Origin: JACCTI01 sp051005695
Lineage (GTDB): Bacteria; Verrucomicrobiota; Verrucomicrobiia; Chthoniobacterales; UBA10450
NCBI GenBank assembly: GCA_051005695.1
Contig: JBPCJC010000045.1
Span: 13,198-77,197 of the forward strand
Reading direction: 5' to 3'
DNA length: 64,000 bases
Below the pieces are notes generated by a model. It had not been told where the DNA came from and did not search any database. It saw only the letters and a list, made by a program, of their open reading frames with translations. Position numbers and translations under genes: made by a program. Shown here in pieces: positions 17,955 to 27,516 of the stretch (the stretch's first letter is position 1; every line of letters begins with the position of its first letter).

Positions 17955-19811
17955 ATGATCAAAAGCACATTTCTGGCAATGCCCATCACTCGCGCGGCGC
18001 TCTTGATGGCGACGGCCTTTTCATGGTTTGCCCTGACGGCCTCGGCGGAGATCGTACCGGCAAATCGGATGACTGACTGGACTGCCGGAGTTGTCGTTGG
18101 CGTGCCAGGAGGAATTCCAAGCCGCACGAAAATATATAAAAACGTGGTTGCGGATTTGGGGGCGGATAATACCGGGGCAGCAGACGTCTCAGCGCTGGTC
18201 AACGCGGCTATTGCAAGCTGCCCCGCAGACCAAGTGATCTATTTCCCCGTGGGAAAATATAAGATCGGGGCGAGTATCGGAATTCCACTGAAGCAGCGCT
18301 ATACGATCAAAGGAGCTGGAGTAGGCAAAACCATCTTCAAACCCGCTCCGGGCTTCGGGAGCCAGATTTTTTCGGCTGGTCCGTCGGACTGGCCTGCGCC
18401 TCCCACGGCAGCGAATCCAGCGCGGGCCATTACAGCCGGGGCAGTCAAGGATAGCAATCGGGTAACTATAGCTAATACCGAAGGGCTGAGCGTAGGGACG
18501 CTGATTCAAATCAGAGCCGGAACCAATCCCACGTATGTTCATAATCTCCTAGGGATTAGTGGTGACATGGGGTGGATGTTCCGCATCACTTCCCTGACAT
18601 CCGATACAGTCACCTTCACCCCGCCTCTGCCGCTGGACATCGGAGAGATGTCTCCCCAGGTCGTAGCTTATAATGCCTACGGCGCTAATGGAACGATCTC
18701 GGGCGTAGGTTACGAAGATTTCAGCTACGATGGAACGGGCGGAAACGCCAGCGACGTTTTCGGCTTGTCGCAGGCCTGGGGTTGTTGGATCAAGAACGTT
18801 GAGGCCAGTGGTTTTCCGCACAGGTGCCTGGGGTGGGGCAGGGTGATGCAGAACGAAGTCCGCCACTGCTATTTCCACGGTGGCGCGAATGGCTCTGGAG
18901 GCGAGGGCGGCGACCTAATTGGCCTCTGCTCGTGGAATCTAATTGAGGATAACATCATCTACAACGGCGGTGCTATCGTTCTGACGGACGCCTATAACGG
19001 CACAGGTGGAAACGTTATCGGCTATAACTACCTTTACGCGCATAATACGCCTGATCCGACGCTTGCAGCCTCGGATATCGACATGAATCACGGCTCGGGT
19101 AATAGCTTTAATTTATTGGAAGGCAACGTTATTGGAAGTGTATCCGGAAACGATGGCTACTACGGGAGCACCAGCCACTGCACGATCTTCCGAAACTGGA
19201 TCACTGCGACCCACCCGGTTGCTACCAACGGGCTTCGTTGCATCGTCTTAAAGCACTACGCTGTCTATTTCAACGTCGTCGGCAATGTTCTCGGCACGCC
19301 AGCATTTCCGCAGACTAACAATGGCATCGGCGTGGACAACCCCGGACAGGCTCGTGGCGGCTATTATGATGCGCCGGAAGTAAACTCCTATGATAACGGA
19401 GCGAGTACTGGAGTGCAGGTTATCTTCGAGCTAGGTTTCCCACAAATCGGCAACACCTCCTTCAACGGACAGCTCGCCGCGACAACCCCGCCTGATTACT
19501 CCTCGGAACCTACTAATCCCCAAGGTCCGCCGGGGAAACTAGATCTGAATGTTAAGGCCACTCTGCTCCGGCACGGAAATTACGATTTTTTTCATCGCGA
19601 TGTTGTCTGGGATCCATCTATCGAAGATCGGACCATCCCCAAGAGCTTATACCTCTTAGGCAAGCCCAGCTGGTGGCCCCCGAACTTGGACTGGCCTTTG
19701 ATTGGTCCAGACAAAAGCCTAGACGGTGCGACCAACCCAGCAAAAATGAGATATGAAGCAATGGGGGCGAATCAGCCAAGCGCGCCCTCTGGCCTGCACG
19801 TCGCCCAATGA
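17955..19811 (+). CDS. Secreted right-handed beta-helix protein (pectate-lyase-superfamily-like)
   Basis: A 618-residue protein. Residues 1-31 form a signal peptide (LLMATAFSWFALTASA then E). The early segment VVADLGADNTGAADVSALVN followed by VIYFPVGKYKIG is the typical start of the pectate-lyase-3/GH55-like beta-helix fold. Later stretches rich in N-G-V-I turns (NLIEDNIIYNGGAIV, NLLEGNVIGSVSGNDGYYG) fit parallel beta-helix coils. It may cleave or bind a polysaccharide, perhaps the polymer made here, but the catalytic type cannot be assigned. Convergent with the gene at 19822. Confidence 0.75.
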   Translation: MIKSTFLAMPITRAALLMATAFSWFALTASAEIVPANRMTDWTAGVVVGVPGGIPSRTKIYKNVVADLGADNTGAADVSALVNAAIASCPADQVIYFPVGKYKIGASIGIPLKQRYTIKGAGVGKTIFKPAPGFGSQIFSAGPSDWPAPPTAANPARAITAGAVKDSNRVTIANTEGLSVGTLIQIRAGTNPTYVHNLLGISGDMGWMFRITSLTSDTVTFTPPLPLDIGEMSPQVVAYNAYGANGTISGVGYEDFSYDGTGGNASDVFGLSQAWGCWIKNVEASGFPHRCLGWGRVMQNEVRHCYFHGGANGSGGEGGDLIGLCSWNLIEDNIIYNGGAIVLTDAYNGTGGNVIGYNYLYAHNTPDPTLAASDIDMNHGSGNSFNLLEGNVIGSVSGNDGYYGSTSHCTIFRNWITATHPVATNGLRCIVLKHYAVYFNVVGNVLGTPAFPQTNNGIGVDNPGQARGGYYDAPEVNSYDNGASTGVQVIFELGFPQIGNTSFNGQLAATTPPDYSSEPTNPQGPPGKLDLNVKATLLRHGNYDFFHRDVVWDPSIEDRTIPKSLYLLGKPSWWPPNLDWPLIGPDKSLDGATNPAKMRYEAMGANQPSAPSGLHVAQ

Positions 19812-19821
19812 CAAGCTGGGG

Positions 19822-20763
19822 CTAGCTCTGGCGCGGGTGCGGGGGATTCAGCGCAGCCCGCCGTTTTGCGAAAAAGGCCCGGGTGTCGGACTCGGAGTGG
19901 TCAGGTGAATCTTTAACACTATGAATAATTGAATAGCCGCGGCTTAAGAGCTTTGTCGGGGAGGCGCAAAGGCCCCGCCAGAGGACCCCGAAAGGCTGGC
20001 TCTCATCGTTGAAATCTGCCAGTCGCATCCCGACGGCGTGGGCTAAGAGACTAACGATCACATCCTCGGTGATCGGCCGGTGAAGAAATAGTTTGGGATC
20101 GTCAAGCAACCTTGCATGGTGGATTTTTTGGACTGTCGCTGCCGACAATGCATATCCGCCACCGATACAGCTTTCTCCGAAAGTGTAACCGCGATCAGAA
20201 GCCTGGGCGATGAGCTTTCGAATGCGATGATCGCGCCCCCAGAGTCCAAACTGGACCTGCCATCCGGTTGGTGTATTCCAAATCGTAAAGTAACGGAGGA
20301 GTTTTTTTATCCTTGGCGTCCAAACCGCGATCGAGTTTGTGGGAGCCCCGCCCGGTTCTCGCAGATGGCTTCCTACCATTCCAATAGTGGGTTGGTTTAG
20401 GAAAAACCTTTCAATTTTATCAGCGAATGGACTGATTACCAAACTGTCGGTATCCAACTTAAGAACGAATTGCGCACCGGACAGATGCTCCGCGAGATAG
20501 TGCAGCCCGGCGAAGATTCCCACAGCAAGCCCGTCAGACCAGGCGTCTCCTACTCCCTCGCGTGGATTATCTAGAATCGCCGACTGCACGAGGGGGTAAG
20601 GACTAATCAGTTCTTGCAGCTGCGACCTCGAATTGCCGTCATTCACTAACAGCACGCCGCTTTCCTCTGGGGCTTCAAAATGGAAGAGCGAGGCCAGCAG
20701 GTCACTCAACCTTTCCCGTTCGGTTTCCCCAGGGCCGATAGGAATGAGCGCAACGAATCTCAT
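19822..20763 (-). CDS. Glycosyltransferase family 2-like protein
   Basis: A 313-residue protein on the minus strand, which interrupts the plus-strand run. It begins MRFVALIPIGPGETERERL and has GVLLVNDGNSRSQLQELI and the metal-binding stretch FVLKLDTDSLVISPF near residue 105, followed by RPITEDVIVSLLAHAVGMRL. These support a GT-A fold. Divergent from the GT2 at 20867, with a ~100-base shared upstream region, and convergent with the beta-helix gene. Substrate unknown. Confidence 0.72.
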   Translation of the reverse strand: MRFVALIPIGPGETERERLSDLLASLFHFEAPEESGVLLVNDGNSRSQLQELISPYPLVQSAILDNPREGVGDAWSDGLAVGIFAGLHYLAEHLSGAQFVLKLDTDSLVISPFADKIERFFLNQPTIGMVGSHLREPGGAPTNSIAVWTPRIKKLLRYFTIWNTPTGWQVQFGLWGRDHRIRKLIAQASDRGYTFGESCIGGGYALSAATVQKIHHARLLDDPKLFLHRPITEDVIVSLLAHAVGMRLADFNDESQPFGVLWRGLCASPTKLLSRGYSIIHSVKDSPDHSESDTRAFFAKRRAALNPPHPRQS

Positions 20764-20866
20764 TTGCCGGGTCGTTAACCCCCGAGATTGATCTGGTCAA
20801 TCAAGAAACGAAAGTTTTCTTAGCAGCGCGATCGGTCAGCGTTGGTTTTCTTCAACTTCCCATTCC

Positions 20867-21880
20867 GTGCAGCGATTAGTCTCCATTCTCATTCCCGCGT
20901 ACGATGCGCAAGAATGGATAACTGCGGCATTACAATCTGCGGTGATGCAGACCTGGAGCCGAAAAGAAGTCATTGTGGTGGACGATGGCTCTCGAGATGC
21001 GACTGCAAATATCGCGCGACGGTTCGAGTCTTCTTCGGTGAAAGTGGTCTCTCAGCAAAATGAAGGCGCGAGTTCGGCGCGGAATGCTGCCTTGCTCCAG
21101 GCGCAAGGCGATTACATTCAATGGCTGGACGCTGATGATGTCCTGGCCGCAGATAAGATCGAGCGCCAAATGGAGCACGTCGTGGCGGGGTTCAGCCGCC
21201 GCACGTTACTTTCCTCGGCTTGGGCGCGGTTTTATTATCGAATGGAAAAAGCCAAGCTAGCGGAGAGTTCTCTCTGGAAGACGCTTGATCCCGTCGATTG
21301 GATGATCGGTAAACTGGGCGACAATGGATGGATGGCCATCGAGACCTGGCTGATTAGCCGGGAACTGACGACGGCGGCGGGACCTTGGAATACCAGCCTT
21401 TCACTAGACGACGATGGGGAGTATGTGAGCCGTTTGGTCTGCGCCTGCGATCGAGTATTATTTGAGCCGCGGGCGATGTCTTTTGTTCGTCAGGCAAACT
21501 TGGGAAGCCTAAGCCGTGGAATCAGCGGGACGGAAAACGAAGAATCGCAGTTTCGGTCAATGAAGCTCCAAATTCATAACATCCGGATGCTGAATGACCA
21601 CGAGCGGGTCAGGAGTGCTTGCCTTCGGTATCTGCAGCGATGGCTGCCTTATTTCTATCCGGAGCACATTAGTATTGTGGATGAAGCGCGGCAATTGGCC
21701 CGAGAGTTAGGCGGGGAATTGACGGCACCAAGACTCCGGCCAAAATATATCCTGATCGACAAACTTCTCGGTTGGCAGCGCGCAAGGCGACTGGCGTGGC
21801 TGGTGCCCCGGATCAAAGCAAGGATCACGAAATGTTGGGACAAGTCCTTATTCGTGTTATCCCAGCGACAAGCAAGATGA
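20867..21880 (+). CDS. Glycosyltransferase family 2
   Basis: A 337-residue GT-A enzyme with a GTG start: LVSILIPAYDAQEWITAAL, VIVVDDGSRDATANIARRF, GASSARNAALLQAQGDYI and the metal loop QWLDADDVLAADKIERQ near residue 90. Charged, helical C-terminus. It probably adds a sugar to the O-antigen or exopolysaccharide repeat. It is followed by ~380 bases that hold only a transporter remnant. Confidence 0.87.
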   Translation: MQRLVSILIPAYDAQEWITAALQSAVMQTWSRKEVIVVDDGSRDATANIARRFESSSVKVVSQQNEGASSARNAALLQAQGDYIQWLDADDVLAADKIERQMEHVVAGFSRRTLLSSAWARFYYRMEKAKLAESSLWKTLDPVDWMIGKLGDNGWMAIETWLISRELTTAAGPWNTSLSLDDDGEYVSRLVCACDRVLFEPRAMSFVRQANLGSLSRGISGTENEESQFRSMKLQIHNIRMLNDHERVRSACLRYLQRWLPYFYPEHISIVDEARQLARELGGELTAPRLRPKYILIDKLLGWQRARRLAWLVPRIKARITKCWDKSLFVLSQRQAR

Positions 21881-22021
21881 ATCAAGCCCGGCTGTAATAA
21901 ATCCTAGTTGGATCCGCGCATTCTTGTTTGGCATAGCAAACGCTCTACGGAACCGGCGGCATTGCCTGGAGGACCGTTCTGACGCCGACGAATAGTTTTC
22001 CTCCCAGCTAAAGATCGCGAA

Positions 22022-22196
22022 ATGACAAACGAAATAATAGTCTACACGCCTGACTCACCGCTTAGGCAGCCGGGAAAGGTTGTCCGCGGGGATGTTTGCA
22101 GGACCTGAAGGCGTCACGGAAGCCTGACCTGGCGACTCTTTGTCCGTGACATTAGTGCACAGTATCGTCAGACCTTACTAGGCAATTCAATTGGAT
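22022..22196 (+). pseudogene. 5' remnant of a second wzm-type ABC permease gene
   Basis: ATG 22022 opens with MTNEIIVYTPDSPLRQPGK, the usual start of polysaccharide ABC permeases. After a frameshift and a stop, TWRLFVRDISAQYRQTLLGN is readable at about 22129-22188 in another register. That is the next conserved block of the same family (W-R-L-F-V-R-D-I-S-A-Q-Y-R). The rest is missing and the intact wzm starts at 22267. The remaining bases 21881-22021 show no gene. I read this as a decayed paralogue left by gene replacement. Confidence 0.7.
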
Positions 22197-22266
22197 CGAT
22201 GGGGCGCTGGAAGAGACTTCTCCGCTCTATTTGCGGCACCTCTACGCTGCGAACTACCAGAATAAT

Positions 22267-23154
22267 ATGACAACTGCAGCCACGCCAGGGACGTTGAATC
22301 CTTCCCTCTCGGCAGAGCCCGAGTGGACGACACGTATTACGCCACATCGCGGGTGGATGGATTGGCGTCTGGGTCAGCTGTGGCGCTATCGGGATTTGAT
22401 CAGCCTCTTCGTGTGGCGGGATTTTGTCTCGGCCTATAAGCAGACCGTTCTCGGACCGGCGTGGCATATTATTCAGCCGCTGCTGACGACGCTCATGTTC
22501 ACCCTGGTCTTTAGCAAGGTGGCGGGCTTATCGACGGGCGGGGCCCCTCCATTTCTCTTCTATCTTCTCGGTAACGTAGCTTGGACATACTTTGCGAACA
22601 ATTTAACCAAGATCGCAAACACTTTCGTGGGAAACGCACACTTGATGGGTAAGGTTTATTTTCACCGGCTGGTCCTGCCCATTTCTGTCACCATTTCGAA
22701 CCTGATTACCTTCGGTATCCAGTTTGGCATTTTTCTCGTCGCGCTCGCCTATTACGCGCTCATTGGGATGAAACTGCATTTTACCCCTTGGCTTTTCATG
22801 ATCCCGCTCTTTCTTTTCATGCTCGCGGGTTACGGGCTCGGGTTCGGCATCATCGTCTCCGCCCTCACCACGCGCTATCGGGACTTGGCGAACTTGGTCA
22901 CCTTTGGGGTCCAGCTGGGCATGTATGCCACCCCTGTCATTTACCCAGCCTCGGCCGTGCCGGCGAAATACCAATGGGTGGTCGCGCTGAATCCCCTTAC
23001 GCCCGTCATGGAAGGTTTCCGGCTCGGCTTCCTCGGCACCGGCGTGGTCGATCCCGCTCACCTCGCGATCAGCTTCGGCGTCATGATCTGCGTGCTCGCG
23101 GCTGGCCTTATGCTCTTCACCCACGTCGAACGGACCTTTATGGATACGGTTTAG
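22267..23154 (+). CDS. wzm: ABC-2 polysaccharide export permease (Wzm-like)
   Basis: About 295 residues from ATG 22267; TTG 22231 is the less likely alternative. A cytoplasmic N-terminus (LGQLWRYRDLISLFVWRDF, AYKQTVLGPAWHIIQPLL) precedes six hydrophobic helices, as in Wzm and TagG. It would form the inner-membrane channel that flips the finished, lipid-linked O-polysaccharide outward, powered by the Wzt-type ATPase at 23604. The two are normally adjacent; here a four-helix-bundle cassette separates them. Confidence 0.9.
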   Translation: MTTAATPGTLNPSLSAEPEWTTRITPHRGWMDWRLGQLWRYRDLISLFVWRDFVSAYKQTVLGPAWHIIQPLLTTLMFTLVFSKVAGLSTGGAPPFLFYLLGNVAWTYFANNLTKIANTFVGNAHLMGKVYFHRLVLPISVTISNLITFGIQFGIFLVALAYYALIGMKLHFTPWLFMIPLFLFMLAGYGLGFGIIVSALTTRYRDLANLVTFGVQLGMYATPVIYPASAVPAKYQWVVALNPLTPVMEGFRLGFLGTGVVDPAHLAISFGVMICVLAAGLMLFTHVERTFMDTV

Positions 23155-23166
23155 GGGGACGAAGAT

Positions 23167-23600
23167 GGAGGTCAGAAGTCGGAGGTCAAAAGTCTCAAAA
23201 ATGAGGCTGAATTCTGCCAAGGAATTGGAGGTTTACCGCAAGGTTTACCAAGTCGCCATGAGTGTATTCGATCTGAGCAAGACTTTCCCTGCGGAAGAGC
23301 GCTTTGCACTAACCGGACAGATCCGGCGTTCCTCGAGATCAGTCTGCCTGAATCTGCGAGAGGTGTGGGCCAAGAGACGATACGAAGCGCACTTCGTCAG
23401 CAAGCTGACCGACTGCGATGGAGAGAATAACGAAACGGATTCGTCGTTGGATTTCGCTCGAGATGCGGTTATATCGCTGTCCCTGATCACGCAAACTTGG
23501 CCGGGCTGTGTCAGGAAATCGGCAGAATGCTTGGCAGCATGATCAAGAATCCCGGACCATTTCTGATCTCGGACCGCCGGCCCTCCGACCTCTAATCTCC
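23167..23600 (+). mobile_element. Small cassette with imperfect terminal inverted repeats
   Basis: The 21 bases at 23167-23187 are nearly the reverse complement of 23580-23600 (about 17 of 21 match by eye, sharing GTCGGAGG). Between them lies a single four-helix-bundle (S23-type) gene. The unit sits exactly between wzm and wzt and ends 3 bases before the wzt ATG. No transposase is present, so it would have to move in trans. The mobile status is inference from the repeats and the position. Confidence 0.5.
23201..23595 (+). pseudogene. Four-helix-bundle (S23/23S intervening-sequence type) protein, frameshifted
   Basis: From ATG 23201 the frame encodes a typical S23-family protein: ELEVYRKVYQVAMSVFDLSK, QIRRSSRSVCLNLREVW, AHFVSKLTDCDGENNET and SLDFARD. 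At about 23464 one base appears lost. Adding one T restores DCGYIAVPDHANLAGL and CQEIGRMLGSMIKNPGPFL in the +1 frame, ending at TAA 23593-23595. Without it the frame runs on to 23542 with an unrelated tail. The family is also found in 23S rRNA intervening sequences and diversity-generating elements. Function unknown. Confidence 0.72.
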
Positions 23601-23603
23601 CCC

Positions 23604-24902
23604 ATGTCTCCCGTGATCTCAGTAGAGAACGTCAGCAAATCCTACCGCCTTGGGACGATTGGTGGCGGCACGCTTAAGGAGGACGTCAATCGCTGGTGGG
23701 CGAGGGCGCGTGGGAAGTCCGACCCAACACTCAAGGTTGGTGAAGAACATCACGCCCGACTTATGGGTAAGGAGTTCCACGCGTTGCAAAATGTCAGCTT
23801 CCAAGTCAACGAGGGGGAAGTGCTTGGCATCATCGGACGCAATGGCGCGGGAAAGAGCACCCTACTCAAGATTCTCTCGCAGGTGACCGCGCCCACGTTG
23901 GGCGAGATCAAAATCAAAGGCCGAATAGCTAGTTTACTGGAAGTTGGAACAGGGTTCCATCCAGAGTTGACCGGCCGGGAAAACGTATTCCTGAACGGAG
24001 CGATTCTCGGAATGACCAAGGGTGAAATCCGCAGAAAGTTCGACGAGATCGTCGATTTCTCAGGGATCGAAGAATTCATCGACACGCCGGTGAAACGCTA
24101 CTCCAGCGGGATGTATGTTCGCCTCGCTTTCGCTGTCGCCGCGCATCTGGAATCCGAAATCTTGATCGTTGATGAGGTGTTGGCAGTGGGCGATTCCGCG
24201 TTTCAGAAAAAATGCCTGGGAAAAATGGATCAGGTATCTCGTACAAATGGCCGAACGATTTTATTTGTAAGCCACAATATGGGCGTAACCAGCAGCCTTT
24301 GTCGAAGAGCTATGGTGTTAGAAGGTGGACGATTTGCGTATATAGGCTCTACTGAGAATGCTATCGCTCGATATCTAGACTCTGGTATAGAAAGCAGTGG
24401 TTCAAGGACATGGGAAGTTTCGTCTGAGTCACCAACATTTCAGCCACGAGCCATTCAAATTCTAAATCACGCCGGTCAGGTCAGCGAGCGCATTGATATC
24501 ACCCAGGCCTTCGAGGTCGCCTTCGAATATAGTCTTTGCCAAACGGGACCCCGTTTCAGAGTAGTTCTTCGCTTCGTCGCTGCGGACGGCACAGTCGCAT
24601 TCACATCTTCTGATAGCGCCGATCCGTCCTTCGATCAAAAGTCAATGGCGCAGGGTTGCTACATCACCCGCTGTCGTGTTCCCGGCAACCTCATGAACGA
24701 GGGGCATTACAGGGTAACGCTGTCTGTGGACGTCCCGTTCCAAGAAGTACTCTTCGTGGAAGAGTCCGCGGTCGAGTTCGTGGTTGAACAGACAGGCGGC
24801 GTCAATTCCCGTTTTTCAGAAAGATGGTCGGGAGCTGTGTGTCCCCGTTTATCTTGGGCGACCGAGCTAAAAGCCAGCTCCGCCTTAACCTATAGCAGTT
24901 AA
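23604..24902 (+). CDS. wzt: ABC polysaccharide export ATPase with C-terminal glycan-binding domain (Wzt-like)
   Basis: A 432-residue protein from ATG 23604. The frame is open further upstream, but that part belongs to the cassette. The ATPase half has Walker A IGRNGAGKSTLL, signature YSSGMYVRLAFAVAA, Walker B ILIVDEVLAVGD and the H-loop ILFVSHN. After residue ~270 there is a ~160-residue beta-rich domain (FEVAFEYSLCQTGPRFRVVL) like the Wzt C-terminal domain that recognises the terminal modification of the O-polysaccharide. It energises export through Wzm. Such a domain suggests chain length is set by a capping modification, possibly by the methyltransferase downstream. Confidence 0.9.
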   Translation: MSPVISVENVSKSYRLGTIGGGTLKEDVNRWWARARGKSDPTLKVGEEHHARLMGKEFHALQNVSFQVNEGEVLGIIGRNGAGKSTLLKILSQVTAPTLGEIKIKGRIASLLEVGTGFHPELTGRENVFLNGAILGMTKGEIRRKFDEIVDFSGIEEFIDTPVKRYSSGMYVRLAFAVAAHLESEILIVDEVLAVGDSAFQKKCLGKMDQVSRTNGRTILFVSHNMGVTSSLCRRAMVLEGGRFAYIGSTENAIARYLDSGIESSGSRTWEVSSESPTFQPRAIQILNHAGQVSERIDITQAFEVAFEYSLCQTGPRFRVVLRFVAADGTVAFTSSDSADPSFDQKSMAQGCYITRCRVPGNLMNEGHYRVTLSVDVPFQEVLFVEESAVEFVVEQTGGVNSRFSERWSGAVCPRLSWATELKASSALTYSS

Positions 24903-24910
24903 TCAGCGTG

Positions 24911-25729
24911 ATGGACCGTCAATGTTTGATCTGTAACGAACCGGCGACTGTACACGAGCGCGGCGTAATACGCGGGCGGCATGAAGGAATATTTCTACGT
25001 TGTATTAGTTGCGGCTTTATTTTCGTCGAGTCGCCCAATTGGCTCTTGGAGGCCTATGCGGAGCCAATCAACGCGGAGGATACTGGTTACGCAGAACGCA
25101 ATCTCTGGTGTCGCGAGCAGATGCGTGCCTTCATCGAGATGTTCCGAAACCCCGTCGGCAAGTTCGTCGACTATGCTGGGGGTTATGGACTGTTTGTGCG
25201 TTTAATGAGGGACTGTGGATACGACTTTTACTGGTCCGACCTTTTTTGTCCGAACCTATTCGCGCGCGGATTTGAAGCGGGCCAAAGCAATTGTCAGCGA
25301 TTCGAAGCAGTAACAGCATTCGAAGTGTTTGAGCATTGGACAGATCCGAAGACAGAGTTAGCAAAACTTGCGGATAGCTCCGATTGTGTGGTTTTCTCGA
25401 CGAGGTTGGTGCCGAACCCTGCTCCCGCGTTGAGGGATTGGTGGTATTATGGTATCGAGCACGGGCAGCACGTATCCTTTTATACGGCGGAGAGTTTGGA
25501 TCGCCTCGCCAGACAATTCGATTTCCACTTTAACAGCGATGGTGAAGTGTTCCACGCTTTTTCGAGAGCGCCTCTTTCGCAAAAGAACTTCAAGCGTCTA
25601 AGGAGTGAACGCTGGAAGCGCTGGCTAAAGCGGCGTTGCACTCTTTCGTCTAGAACGGAGTCCGATCATCATCTTGTCAAAGCCCACATGGTTAAAGACT
25701 TCACCCGCCGCAACCGCGACAACGCTTGA
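24911..25729 (+). CDS. SAM-dependent methyltransferase with N-terminal Cys-pair motif
   Basis: About 272 residues. N-terminal Cys pairs (CLICNEP and CISCGFIF) probably bind zinc. The methyltransferase core is degenerate: GKFVDYAGGYGLFVRLMRDCG (motif I region, shown as key residues), FEAVTAFEVFEHWTDPK (typical of Methyltransf_23) and LVFSTR-like VVFSTRLVP. It directly follows wzt, so it could place the terminal methyl cap that stops chain growth in ABC-exported O-antigens. That role is inference from position. The ATG at 24911 is preferred over GTG 24908. Confidence 0.78.
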   Translation: MDRQCLICNEPATVHERGVIRGRHEGIFLRCISCGFIFVESPNWLLEAYAEPINAEDTGYAERNLWCREQMRAFIEMFRNPVGKFVDYAGGYGLFVRLMRDCGYDFYWSDLFCPNLFARGFEAGQSNCQRFEAVTAFEVFEHWTDPKTELAKLADSSDCVVFSTRLVPNPAPALRDWWYYGIEHGQHVSFYTAESLDRLARQFDFHFNSDGEVFHAFSRAPLSQKNFKRLRSERWKRWLKRRCTLSSRTESDHHLVKAHMVKDFTRRNRDNA

Positions 25730-25830
25730 TTCGATCCTGAGGCGGAGCTCTTCCGATTTTGTCATCGAGGTCTAACACTTACCTTGTTCGATGATGACAG
25801 ACATTTAGATGCTCAGTAGTACGCCCCTTT

Positions 25831-26934
25831 ATGCGTATCTTCTACGATGGGTATATCTTCTCCGCACAAAGAAACGGGGGGATTAGCCGTTATTTCGCAA
25901 ATTTGATCCGGCATTTGCCAATCGAGTATACGCCCGACGTGCTTCTCGGGCGGGAGGTGAACGGGGTGGAAATAAGGCATGCGAAACTGCGTCTTCGGCG
26001 AGACCCTTTCCATGCAGTTAAGCCACGCCGAGTGGGAGATGTTTTCTCAAGCTCGTTCAATCGATTGCACGATGCTCGCGGTAAATATGATGTTTTTCAT
26101 CCAACCTATCATTTCCGTTTGCCGGAACAGGTCGTCCGGCGGGGTCGGCGCCCAGCGGTGGTGACGGTCTTCGATATGATTCCAGAACTTTACGCGGAGT
26201 CGCTAGACCCGGATGGACGAGAAGCCGCGGCCAAAAAATTGATGATCGAGGCGGCGGACGCCATTCTCTGTATTTCCGAAAGCACCAAGGCGGATTTACA
26301 AGCACGGCATCGTGTGCCCGACGATCGGATCACGGTGACGCACCTAGCCTCCGATTTGTCGCAAGATATTGCCTTCGGCGAGGAATCTGTTCCGGAGAGG
26401 CCTTACGTTTTGTTTATGGGTAACCGCGCAGTCTACAAGAATTTTGCGCGGACGCTCCTGGCCTTAAGCCGTGTTGTGCAGAGCTGGCCCGATTTGAAGC
26501 TGGCTCTTGTGGGTGACGCAATGCAGGGGAAGGAAACCGAGCTGGTGCGGGCTTTGGAGTTGCAGTCCAACGTCGTTCACGTCGGCTATGTGCCGGACGC
26601 TCACCTTGCCAAGCTCTATCGCTGCAGCGCGGCCCTCGTCTATCCATCACTCTACGAGGGTTTCGGCATTCCGCCGTTGGAAGCGATGGCTTGCGGGACG
26701 GTGGTGATTTCGTCGGATCGATCGAGTCTGCCCGAGGTGATAGGGGATGCTGCGATTAGAGTCAATCCCGAGTCGATTAACGAGATGGCTGAGGCGATGC
26801 TTTCCTTGCGTGATCTATCCGATTTGCGGCGGAACCAATTGATCGCGCGGGGTTTTGATCAGGTAAAGCTATTCTCCTGGGACGAGACCGCGCGACAGAC
26901 CGTGAAAGTCTATCAGTCTGTTGCTGTTTCATAG
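25831..26934 (+). CDS. Glycosyltransferase family 4
   Basis: A 367-residue GT-B enzyme: MRIFYDGYIFSAQRNGGISR at the start, VVTVFDMIPELYAESL and AADAILCISESTKADL in the N-terminal half, and in the C-terminal half PYVLFMGNRAVYKNF, VVHVGYVPDAHLAKLYRCS and the donor-binding ALVYPSLYEGFGIPPLEAM (E-x7-E). Related to mannosyl- and rhamnosyltransferases of O-antigen synthesis. It stands alone, about 100 bases after the methyltransferase. Confidence 0.9.
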   Translation: MRIFYDGYIFSAQRNGGISRYFANLIRHLPIEYTPDVLLGREVNGVEIRHAKLRLRRDPFHAVKPRRVGDVFSSSFNRLHDARGKYDVFHPTYHFRLPEQVVRRGRRPAVVTVFDMIPELYAESLDPDGREAAAKKLMIEAADAILCISESTKADLQARHRVPDDRITVTHLASDLSQDIAFGEESVPERPYVLFMGNRAVYKNFARTLLALSRVVQSWPDLKLALVGDAMQGKETELVRALELQSNVVHVGYVPDAHLAKLYRCSAALVYPSLYEGFGIPPLEAMACGTVVISSDRSSLPEVIGDAAIRVNPESINEMAEAMLSLRDLSDLRRNQLIARGFDQVKLFSWDETARQTVKVYQSVAVS

Positions 26935-27516
26935 TAGAGGCGATTCTGCTGAGACGGTTCGACGCGGGCGATCTTAAGCGGTGTGCGCAGGCAGCGAAGC
27001 CAAAGGCGAAGCTGTTTACTTGGGTCTAATTCGTTTCGTCTATTCCGGAACCAGAAAATTAGGCATAGAAAACTACGTTTCCACATGTTCGCCCTGCGCC
27101 TCTTCTTGCGCGCTTTTACACCGCATTTACGTCAAAGAAGAATACGCGAACATCCAAATATCCGAGGGACAGCATTCTATCCCCCTGGGTTATTGTAATC
27201 TCCGCTGCTAGATATTGAAAACTTAAGCGAACGCTTCACAAACCTGTCACGATGGATTCGAACTATGAGTATATATAGAGCTCGATCGTGAAGGTCAGCG
27301 GGCTTGCTTCACAGATCTGCTTAAGACTTATTGCGATTCCAAATTGTTCCCCGAAACGAAGACCGCGTTTCCCGAGATTGTCCGCGAGGCGTTTCCGGTT
27401 GTTTTGTAGAATACCGACGGAAGTTTCCGGTTAATGAAGATAGGTTCGAGCGAAGAAAAAGAGATACGGGCGCGAATCTAGACTTAAAGTCCATCCATTT
27501 GATAGGCCGCAACTTG
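26935..27516 (+). other. 582-base interval without a recognisable gene
   Basis: Short open frames exist (for instance 26981-27211, and an open frame from 27331 that runs into the next GT2) but none resembles a known protein. The base composition is more AT-rich and the frames are broken, as in decayed coding DNA. There is an AT-rich stretch near 27268-27280 that could act as a promoter. I see no tRNA, repeat or terminator. Confidence 0.5.
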
